Both the position numbers and the translations under genes were made by a program. Of a stretch of 64,000 nucleotides of DNA, positions 17,276-24,508 are shown piece after piece. The notes beneath the pieces were generated by a model. The model did no database searches. It saw only the letters and a program-made list of their open reading frames with translations, and was not told where the DNA came from. This stretch comes from an uncultured Emticicia sp. GTDB lineage: Bacteria; Bacteroidota; Bacteroidia; Cytophagales; Spirosomataceae. Where the stretch lies: positions 1 through 64,000 of the forward strand of contig NZ_CALCZQ010000052.1 of NCBI RefSeq assembly GCF_937903345.1, given 5' to 3'. Position 1 is the stretch's first letter. Each line of letters begins with the position of its first letter.

Positions 17276-19471
17276 ATGAAATTATTCTTTTTACTTTTTT
17301 TATTCTCCCTATCAATTTTCGCTCAAAAAACTGTTTTGAGTAAATTTTCGTCTATCGAAATTGCTCGTTTTCAGCAACAAGCCAAGCGTGTAAATATTAT
17401 TCGAGATAATTGGGGAATTCCACATATTTATGGAAAATCAGATGCTGATGCAGTTTTTGGATTACTCTATGCTCAGTGCGAAGATGATTTTAAGCGAGTA
17501 GAAATGAATTACATCGAAAAATTGGGCAGAATGTCGGAGATTAAAGGCGAAGCAAGTCTTTACGATGATTTACAAATAAAAATGTTAATTGATACGACCG
17601 ATGCCATTTCCGACTATAAAAAAGCCGAGCCGTGGATGAAAAAACTACTCAATGCCTACGCCGATGGTATTAATTTTTATTTACACACGCACCCTAACAC
17701 GAAACCTGCGATGTTGACTCGTTTCAAGCCGTGGTTTCCGCTTTTGTGGACTGATGGAAGTATTGGAGCAATTAGCACGGCAGATATTACGACGGCCGAA
17801 TTGAAGAATTTTTATTCGGGTGATAAAGTTACGTACACCGCCGAACCCAAAGACCCTGAAAACCAAACTGGCTCGAATGGCTTTGCTTTTTCGCCTAAAA
17901 TTACGGCTTCAGGAAATGCCATTTTGTACATAAACCCGCACGTAACTTTTTATTTCAGACCCGAAGTACAAGTAACGAGCGAAGAAGGTTTGAACGCCTA
18001 CGGTGCTGTAACTTGGGGGCAAATGTTTGTTTATCAGGGATTTAACGAGTATTGCGGTTGGATGCACACTTCTTGCAATGTCGATGTAGCCGATGTTTAT
18101 GCCGAGAAAATTACGAAAAAAGGAGAGAGGTATTTTTATGAATATGACAAACAATTAAAGCCAGTTACCGAGAAAAAAATAAGTATCAACTATAAAGATG
18201 GAGATGCTCTGAAAACCAAAACCTTCACGACTTATGCTACGCATCATGGGCCAATTATGGCGAAACGTAACGACCAATGGATTAGTTTAAAATCATATAA
18301 TCGCTCAATGACGAGTTTGATTCAAAGTTGGAGCCGTACGAAAGCAAAAGGTTTTGAAGATTACAAAAAAACAATGGATTTGCGAGCGAATACTTCAAAT
18401 AGCACCGTTTTTGCCGATAATAAAGGGAATATTGCATATTGGCACGGAAACTTTGTACCTGTGCGTGACCGTAAACTCAATTGGGCAAAGGTAATCGACG
18501 GAAGTACTTCTGCTACCGAATGGAAAGGTTTGCATAAAGTTGATGAAACTGTTCATGTCTATAACCCTATAAATGGGTGGCTTCAAAACTGTAATTCTAC
18601 ACCATTTTCGGCCGCAGGGACGATGAGTCCTAAAAAAGCAGATTTTCCACCATACATGGCACCCGATGGTGAGAATTTTAGAGGTGTAAATGCCGTAAAG
18701 GTTTTAGATAAAGAAAAAAGCTACACAATTGATAAAGTGATTACAGCGGGTTATGATACAAATTTGGCGGCTTTTGAGGTCTTGATTCCGTCGTTGCTTA
18801 CTGTTTTCGAGAAAAACGTAAAACCTACGGATTCACTTTTCGCAGCCTTGAGTGAGCCAATTGCTGAGTTGAAAAAATGGAATTATCATTCGTCAGAATC
18901 TTCGGTAGCTACCACTTTGGCGATTGAATGGGCAGGAAAATTGAGTACAACTTTACAAAAATTATACATCGATGAAGGTGAAGACGACCAAGTGACCAAT
19001 GTCAAAAGATTTGCTGCGTCGGCCAGGCCCGAACAGGTTTTGCCACCATTATTGGCCGTAGTAAACGATTTGAAAAAGAAATTTGGTAAATGGCAAATAC
19101 CGTGGGGCGAAATCAATCGTTATCAAAGAATTTCGTCGGATATTCAGCAAAAATATGATGATGCACAGCCGAGTGTGCCGGTAGGTTTTGCTTCGGCACT
19201 TTGGGGAATGTTGCCTTCATACAACAGTCGCTATTATCCAACTACCCAAAAACGCTACGGTGTGAGTGGCAATAGCTTTATATGTGCCGTTGAGTTTGGG
19301 CCAAAAATCAAAGCAAAATCATTGTTGGCAGGTGGCGAAAGTGGCGACCCAAGTTCAAAACATTTCAACGACCAGTTGGAAATGTATACGCAAGGTAAAT
19401 TCAAAGAGGTACTTTTCTATAAAGAAGATGTGCTTAAAAATGCCGAACGTAAATATCATCCTGGGGAGTAA
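17276..19471 (+). CDS. Penicillin-acylase-family Ntn hydrolase, exported
   Basis: A 731-residue precursor. The start at 17276 gives a clear signal peptide (MKLFFLLFLFSLSIFAQ); the longer frame to 17123 adds a non-typical N-terminus. The family layout is alpha chain with NIIRDNWGIPHIYG (40-53) and DADAVFGLLYAQCEDD, then autocatalytic cleavage before Ser200 in QTGSNGFAFSPKI, the N-terminal nucleophile of the beta chain. Further landmarks are LYINPHVTF, YCGWMHTSCNVDVADVY and GGESGDPSSKHFNDQLEMY near the C-terminus. It should hydrolyse amide bonds of acylated compounds such as N-acyl-homoserine lactones, beta-lactams or acyl-peptides in the periplasm; the natural substrate is unknown. Confidence 0.9.
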   Translation: MKLFFLLFLFSLSIFAQKTVLSKFSSIEIARFQQQAKRVNIIRDNWGIPHIYGKSDADAVFGLLYAQCEDDFKRVEMNYIEKLGRMSEIKGEASLYDDLQIKMLIDTTDAISDYKKAEPWMKKLLNAYADGINFYLHTHPNTKPAMLTRFKPWFPLLWTDGSIGAISTADITTAELKNFYSGDKVTYTAEPKDPENQTGSNGFAFSPKITASGNAILYINPHVTFYFRPEVQVTSEEGLNAYGAVTWGQMFVYQGFNEYCGWMHTSCNVDVADVYAEKITKKGERYFYEYDKQLKPVTEKKISINYKDGDALKTKTFTTYATHHGPIMAKRNDQWISLKSYNRSMTSLIQSWSRTKAKGFEDYKKTMDLRANTSNSTVFADNKGNIAYWHGNFVPVRDRKLNWAKVIDGSTSATEWKGLHKVDETVHVYNPINGWLQNCNSTPFSAAGTMSPKKADFPPYMAPDGENFRGVNAVKVLDKEKSYTIDKVITAGYDTNLAAFEVLIPSLLTVFEKNVKPTDSLFAALSEPIAELKKWNYHSSESSVATTLAIEWAGKLSTTLQKLYIDEGEDDQVTNVKRFAASARPEQVLPPLLAVVNDLKKKFGKWQIPWGEINRYQRISSDIQQKYDDAQPSVPVGFASALWGMLPSYNSRYYPTTQKRYGVSGNSFICAVEFGPKIKAKSLLAGGESGDPSSKHFNDQLEMYTQGKFKEVLFYKEDVLKNAERKYHPGE

Positions 19472-19748
19472 TGGTAGTTAAAAAAATTTAAAAATTTATT
19501 ATAACATAAGTATTGATTTCCTTAGAAAGAAAGTACTGATCCATGCAAGTAAAATAGTTCAATTTTTATATTGCTATTTTAGAATGTTGAAAATTTGGGC
19601 TAAAGGATTTTTAGGAACGAATGACTGCTAAAATGGCATGAAATTCATTGTTTTAGACATTAATAATCAAATTTATCAAAATTAGATTGTTGGATTATTT
19701 GTAACGGTCCTTGAACTATGCAACCATTTCAACCCTTAACAATTAATC

Positions 19749-19845
19749 AATGGGGTTCTATGCTTGGTTTGGTTTCATGCAAAAAACACAACACGAAAAA
19801 ACGAGTACTTTGCAAATTTAAACTAACTTTGAGTTTTATATATAT
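19749..19845 (+). repeat. Degenerate intergenic repeat, copy A (partial)
   Basis: Matches the central part of copies B and C: GCTTGGTTTGGTTTCATGC, then ACACGAAAAAACGAG and AAACTAACTTTGAGTTTTA. It is the most diverged copy and lacks the left part. It lies 66 bp before the Bor-like gene's stop. The rest of 19472-19748 shows nothing recognisable. Confidence 0.5.
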
Positions 19846-19857
19846 TTCAATCTATTG

Positions 19858-19903
19858 GGAAAAAGTGTTGAGTAGTTAAACTTAACTCCCAACACTTTTT
19901 TTA
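19858..19903. terminator. Terminator of the Bor-like lipoprotein gene
   Basis: AAAAGTGTTG pairs with CAACACTTTT, extended inward by AGTTAA-type pairing, with T-runs on both strands. It lies just past the minus-strand stop at 19911. Confidence 0.75.
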
Positions 19904-19910
19904 TTGAATA

Positions 19911-20240
19911 TTATTTGTAACCTTTAGAAACTCTAATTGTCTGAGTTTTTAATCCTAATAATAAGCTTCCAGGTATCGCGATAAGTGCGTCGCCAAAACT
20001 TGTTTTCGTCAAAATACTATAATTTTTTGCACCACTTGCTAATCTTTTTGAATCAACTTTATTTAACGGTAATAGTCCCCAGAATAAATACCATTGTTTC
20101 ATTTTAGCGTCATATTGACCAACTGATTTACAATTGCCTTTTCCACCTGCACCAACTGTGTGCATTGTAGTGTTGCAACTACTTAAAATAACACCTAACG
20201 TAAATAAGGCAATTACTGAATTTACCTTTACTTTCTTCAT
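19911..20240 (-). CDS. Small Bor-like lipoprotein
   Basis: A 109-residue protein with a lipoprotein signal (lipobox LSSC, Cys22). The mature part HTVGAGGKG..., QWYLFWGLLPLNKVDSKRL, SILTKTSFGDALIAIPGSLL and TQTIRVSKGYK resembles the Bor/Iss-like pattern, with a W-G-L-L-P turn followed by an amphipathic segment and a terminal strand. Bor proteins are outer-membrane lipoproteins first known from phage lambda. The match is by pattern only and could be a Bacteroidota-specific family. The gene sits alone between degenerate repeat copies, a setting typical of accessory DNA. Confidence 0.55.
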   Translation of the reverse strand: MKKVKVNSVIALFTLGVILSSCNTTMHTVGAGGKGNCKSVGQYDAKMKQWYLFWGLLPLNKVDSKRLASGAKNYSILTKTSFGDALIAIPGSLLLGLKTQTIRVSKGYK

Positions 20241-20348
20241 TTTATTTTATTTTTTTGTTTACGAACTACTCCTACGGCTTTTCTGAATCGCCTCAATTTT
20301 TAAGTGGAACTATGGACTCCATTTTTATTTTTTTTCAGATTGGGTTGT

Positions 20349-20519
20349 CAATTCGTTTGGACGAAACTTTGATGCTGAACTTATAGTGAAAATTGTGGTA
20401 ATTTTAGCCATAAACGAGTAGTCAATGGATTTTATCATGCAAACTAACAACTCGAAAAGGATAGTATTTTTCAAATACGGACTAACCATGACTTTCTGCT
20501 ATATTTTTTTATTTTGGGA
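20349..20519 (+). repeat. Degenerate intergenic repeat, copy B
   Basis: Starts CAATTCGTTTGGACG and contains GATGCTGAACTTATAGTG, AAAATTGTGGTAATTTTAGC, CAATGGATTTTATC, AACTCGAAAAGGATAG and ACTAACCATGACTTT. Each block has a counterpart in the same order in copy C, about 510 bases further on. Confidence 0.6.
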
Positions 20520-20859
20520 CTAGACAAAGTCTATAAGAAACTGCTTAAATAATAGATAATTTATTTTTAAAATCTACAACTTGATCATTTTTGACATGAA
20601 CATTTACTAAATCAAGATTTTTTATTTTTTGTATCTCTTAAAATTATTTCAAGAAATACAAAAAGATTTCCTTTCATAATTAATGCTTTAATTTTGAAAT
20701 GGATTTAAAGAAATATCAAAATTTATATAGTTTTGACCTTCACCTAATTATTTGGTGATAACTCTCAATTATTTGGTGATAAGTATAGAATAAATTTATA
20801 AAGTGTATAGAAAAAGGACGTAGCAAGGGCATAATCATTAATTTGAATTCTTGTTTTTA

Positions 20860-21055
20860 CAAATTCGTTTTGACGCAACCACGATGATGAACTTAAGGAG
20901 AAAATTGTGGTGATTATCGCTATTAATAAACAGCCAAAGGATTTTATAGGCTGGTTTGGTTGCTTCCAAAGCCGCAACGCGAAAAGGCTATCATTTTTTT
21001 AAATACTGACTGACCATGGCTTTTCACTGTACTGCTATGTTATTGTTTTTAGTGT
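20860..21055 (+). repeat. Degenerate intergenic repeat, copy C (longest)
   Basis: Starts CAAATTCGTTTTGACG and contains GATGATGAACTTAAGGAG, AAAATTGTGGTGATTATCGC, CCAAAGGATTTTATAGGC, GGTTTGGTTGC, CAACGCGAAAAGGCTATC and GACTGACCATGGCTTTT. No clear reading frame was found on either strand, so it may be a non-coding mobile remnant. Confidence 0.6.
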
Positions 21056-21092
21056 GGTTATATTATCTAAATTTGTACAGGCTATTGCTCCT

Positions 21093-21164
21093 GTTCGCCT
21101 GAAGGTTAGCGGATGAAGTTTGTAAGTTAGGCTAAATTTTAACTTAGTCGATGTATTAGCCGTT
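21093..21164 (+). repeat. GTTCGCCTGAA direct repeat, unit 1
   Basis: A 72-base unit that begins GTTCGCCTGAAGGTT and ends ATTAGCCGTT; its partner follows at 21185. Confidence 0.5.
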
Positions 21165-21184
21165 CAGTTCAATCAGTATCCCAA

Positions 21185-21258
21185 GTTCGCCTGAATGTTG
21201 GCAAAAGAGTAGGTGGCGGTTCGGCTGATGTTAAAATCAGGTAGTGTCTTAGCCGTTG
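21185..21258 (+). repeat. GTTCGCCTGAA direct repeat, unit 2
   Basis: Begins GTTCGCCTGAATGTT and ends CTTAGCCGTTG, in register with unit 1 (about 73 bases each, 92-base spacing). Its end forms a perfect 7-bp hairpin, GCCGTTG-TTC-CAACGGC (about 21252-21268). Confidence 0.5.
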
Positions 21259-21467
21259 TTCCAACGGCATCTGAGGATAGGTTTTTCCTTCTAACTACAC
21301 GGTGCACATGAACGGAATTGATATTTGGCAAAAAAACAAATAAAAATCTCCATACTAAGAACAGAAAACATAAAGACTGAATAAAAATTCAGCCTAAGTG
21401 GCTTTTAAAGGTATGTTGAGGTCAAGTATGAACGAAATCGTCGCAGAGCGAGTTGTTGAGGCACAAA

Positions 21468-21508
21468 AAATAAAGGGCGATAAATCTTCAGTTTATCGCC
21501 CTTTATTT
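21468..21508. terminator. Terminator of the exporter operon
   Basis: A perfect 17-bp stem (AAATAAAGGGCGATAAA with TTTATCGCCCTTTATTT) and 7-base loop lies 17 bases past the tolC-like stop on the minus strand, with T-rich flanks both ways. Between 21259 and 21467 nothing else is seen. Confidence 0.88.
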
Positions 21509-21525
21509 ATTTTTCAACACATCCT

Positions 21526-22950
21526 TTAAAATTGTGCTGCTCCCGAATATTGTAATGTAGCCTTCGCTTTTTCGTATTTTGATTTCAAATTTTCGAGCTT
21601 GGTCTTCATATCAATTAACTTTGTCTCTCTAGTATTTATCAAGAATATGGTGCTTTCTCCGATTAAAAATTTTTGCCTTTCGGCTGCCAGTAATTTCTCT
21701 TGATTGGCATTTGCTATGATTTGAAATTCGATTTGTTTGGCCAGATTAACTACTTCATTATAAGCACTTTCAACAGCAATTTTCAGTTCTCTTCCAACAA
21801 TATCTTTCTCGAAAGTAGTCTGTAATTGCTTAATTCTGACCGACTGCAATTTTCCTCGTTCTTTTCGCAGCAAAATCGGCATTTCAAAATTTATGCCGAA
21901 TTTATGATTATTGAGCAAGAAGCCACTTGCAACCGAGCCTTCTTTCTGAAAAGCTGATGGCATACGAAGTAAATTAAAGTTTACATCAAATTTTGGCTTG
22001 AGCATTTCAATTCTAAATTTCTCTTCAATTTGAAGTTGCTTTTGCTTCAGAATGATTTTTGCAATTTCTGGATGGTTTTGCTCCAAATTTCTCAAAATAT
22101 CATCCACTTTTTGGCGTTCAATGGCCATTGGATTAATTGTTTGTGGAATTAAATTCGCATCCAATTCGAGTGGCTGTTCGCTTTTGTTCCAAAGATAATT
22201 AGAGATAGCCAAGGCTCCATTCTGAAACTCAAGCTTTGATTGTTCGAGAATAACTTGTCGGTCTTGTACCGTAATAGCCGCTTCTACGCTATCAATAGTG
22301 GCAATTTCTCCTATTTTGGCACGTTCGCTTAGTAGCTTGAAACGGTCTTCGGCCATTTGATAGGCCTCTTGGTTAAGTTTTAGTTTCTGATAACTCAAAT
22401 ACCACTCCCAATAATCTTTTGCGGCCGAAAAGATAAACTTATTGATAATTTTTTGTCGCTCAGCTTGGGCAATATTATTAAGGAGTCTCGCTTGAAGGAG
22501 CGTATTTCGTCGGGCATCAATCAATAGTCCTTGTCCCAATGGCACACTTACACCACTAAAAATTAAACCGGCAGACTCTTCTGGAAAAAGGCGAGTGCCT
22601 GTGTTTCGCTCATAGCCACCTTTTAGCTCAATACCGCTATAAATGGGAACTTTCAGAACGCTTTCAAAACGGTTGTAATAATCTTTGCCGTCGAGAGCTT
22701 TTCTATCGAATGTTGTGGCGACTTTTGGGTCGAATTGTCCACGGGCTTGCATCATTTCTGCTTTGGCATCATCCAAATACAAATTCGCCTGCTTAATTAC
22801 TGGGTGATTTTTGAGAATAATTTCTTGAAAATCCTGAAAACTAAAGACCTCCGTTTTTTGAGAAAAAGTCTTAATTGTGGTCAAGCTTAAGACAAAAACC
22901 ATCAAAATGAGCTTTTTTGGTAAAATATATCGTTTTATTGATTCTATCAT
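21526..22950 (-). CDS. TolC-family outer-membrane efflux protein
   Basis: A 474-residue protein with a signal peptide (about 1-31, KTFSQ). It shows the two-fold repeat of long alpha-helices typical of TolC: LKNHPVIKQANLYLDDAKAE near the start and its second-half counterpart LEQNHPEIAKIILKQKQLQ, both followed by a strand segment (FDPKVATTFDR; PKFDVNFNLLRM). The helical parts are rich in Q, E, K and A. It should form the trimeric outer-membrane exit duct. It is the last gene of a three-gene minus-strand operon with the HlyD-type adaptor and the ABC transporter, ended by the terminator at 21468. Confidence 0.9.
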   Translation of the reverse strand: MIESIKRYILPKKLILMVFVLSLTTIKTFSQKTEVFSFQDFQEIILKNHPVIKQANLYLDDAKAEMMQARGQFDPKVATTFDRKALDGKDYYNRFESVLKVPIYSGIELKGGYERNTGTRLFPEESAGLIFSGVSVPLGQGLLIDARRNTLLQARLLNNIAQAERQKIINKFIFSAAKDYWEWYLSYQKLKLNQEAYQMAEDRFKLLSERAKIGEIATIDSVEAAITVQDRQVILEQSKLEFQNGALAISNYLWNKSEQPLELDANLIPQTINPMAIERQKVDDILRNLEQNHPEIAKIILKQKQLQIEEKFRIEMLKPKFDVNFNLLRMPSAFQKEGSVASGFLLNNHKFGINFEMPILLRKERGKLQSVRIKQLQTTFEKDIVGRELKIAVESAYNEVVNLAKQIEFQIIANANQEKLLAAERQKFLIGESTIFLINTRETKLIDMKTKLENLKSKYEKAKATLQYSGAAQF

Positions 22951-23051
22951 TTCATGATTTATTACTGGTTATTGAGGAACTGGTAATGAGTATTTCCTGA
23001 AAAAGAGCGTAGTATCCAATACCTTGGGCGTATGTAATACTCCCCTACCAC

Positions 23052-24431
23052 TTATTTTTTAACAGTGCTTTCTTTTCCAGTTTTTTCACCTTCCTTTGGA
23101 ACATCTTTCAAACTCGGTGGGAAGGCATTTAACTGACGCCAGATTTCGTACCAAACTGGCACATCATCTAACATAATCCAACCATATACACCCGAGCCAA
23201 CTCTGAGTTGTTTTGGCCAATTGCCACTATCGGGAGTGACAAGCAAACGATATTGCCCATTTTTGCTATCAATCATATCAATTACTTTTACTTTTCCTGC
23301 AAAAGTTCCGACCGATACCGATGGCCAACCTGAAAACTGAATAGCCGGCCAACCCTCAAATTCCAAGCGAGCAATACGACCTTGCTGAATCAAGGGGACA
23401 TCCATTGCATTGACGTACAACTCAACCGCCAAATGTGGATTGATGGGTTGAAGTGTACAAATCGACTCGGTTTCTTTGAGTGTTTCTCCAATACCTGCTT
23501 TCAGAGCCTTTACAACGTAGCCTTCTTGTGGAGCTCTAACGACGTACATATTTCTTCGAATATCTACATTTGCTTGTTTGTTTACTATTTTTGAAATCTC
23601 GGATTGTCCATCCGAAATGGCCGCCAAAGCTGAACTTCTATCTGAGCGTGCTTTGGCTATTTTTTCGGCATATTCGGCATTGATAGCGTTAAGTTCGATT
23701 TGACTATTGATGAGTTCTTGCTTCGATATAGCTAATTTGTTTTGTACCGAATTTAGCTTATTTTGGGTTTCTTGTACTTTCAAGCGTCGGGTTTCAATAT
23801 CGTTTAGAGACAAAATTCCTTGCTTTTCTTGCGTCAGACCGCGGTCGAGTCGGTCTTGGGCAATTTTCACTTGTAATTTTTCTGCCTGAATATCAGCACT
23901 ATCAGCGTTTACTTTGGCTCGGTTTTGTTTTACCTTATTTCGGGCTTTTTCAAGGCTTAATTGCCAATTTTGTGATAAAGCATCAATTTGTTTTTGTAAA
24001 GCATCGGCTTTCGCTTCGTAGCTGTTGAGTGCTTCTTTTTTTGCTTGCAGTTGCTCTCCGAGTCGAAGCGGTAGTTGAGGGTCGAAATACTCATCTTTCA
24101 ATTCGGAAAGTAGAACGAGTGTATCGCCTTTTTTTACCAATTGCCCTTCGGCAATATTCCACTTTTCAATTCTTCCTGCAATTACGTTCTGTATACTCTG
24201 CGGACGCTCTGAAGGACTTAAGGCTGTAAGTGTACCTTTGCCGTTAATGTTTTGTTGCCATGGTAAAAATAAAACAATGATAAAGATGATGAAAAATCCC
24301 AAAAGCCATCGTTTCAGCACGTGAGTGCTTTTTGGGGTACTTACTAATTCTTGTACGTAGGAATTACCCGACTCTTTGACCGATTCTGGCACTACATTCT
24401 TTGATAAGTTTAACATATTTCTTTGGCTCAA
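23052..24431 (-). CDS. HlyD-family periplasmic adaptor (membrane fusion protein)
   Basis: A 459-residue protein with a short cytoplasmic N-terminus, one transmembrane helix (about 41-57, WLLGFFIIFIIVLFLPW), a first lipoyl half (GKGTLTALSPSERPQSIQ, GRIEKWNIAEGQLVKKGD), a long coiled-coil hairpin (about 120-275) and the second lipoyl half (VRAPQEGYVVKALKAGIGE, about 293-315), then the beta-barrel region. It should bridge the inner-membrane transporter and the TolC duct. It sits 101 bp upstream of the tolC-like gene and 77 bp downstream of the ABC gene, consistent with one transcript. Confidence 0.92.
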   Translation of the reverse strand: MSQRNMLNLSKNVVPESVKESGNSYVQELVSTPKSTHVLKRWLLGFFIIFIIVLFLPWQQNINGKGTLTALSPSERPQSIQNVIAGRIEKWNIAEGQLVKKGDTLVLLSELKDEYFDPQLPLRLGEQLQAKKEALNSYEAKADALQKQIDALSQNWQLSLEKARNKVKQNRAKVNADSADIQAEKLQVKIAQDRLDRGLTQEKQGILSLNDIETRRLKVQETQNKLNSVQNKLAISKQELINSQIELNAINAEYAEKIAKARSDRSSALAAISDGQSEISKIVNKQANVDIRRNMYVVRAPQEGYVVKALKAGIGETLKETESICTLQPINPHLAVELYVNAMDVPLIQQGRIARLEFEGWPAIQFSGWPSVSVGTFAGKVKVIDMIDSKNGQYRLLVTPDSGNWPKQLRVGSGVYGWIMLDDVPVWYEIWRQLNAFPPSLKDVPKEGEKTGKESTVKK

Positions 24432-24508
24432 TTAAAATATTTTGAATGACTTAATATAAAATAATTGCTTCATAATAAGTGATATACAGACACTGATTAT
24501 TAAACATA

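Noticed and set aside
20765..20977. Seventy-codon minus-strand frame in the repeat zone
   Set aside because: It overlaps repeat copy C, whose sister copies do not keep this frame open, and has no ribosome site or family match.
21428..21529. Short plus-strand frame starting MNEIVAERVVEAQ
   Set aside because: It reads through both arms of the 17-bp terminator stem and has only 33 codons.
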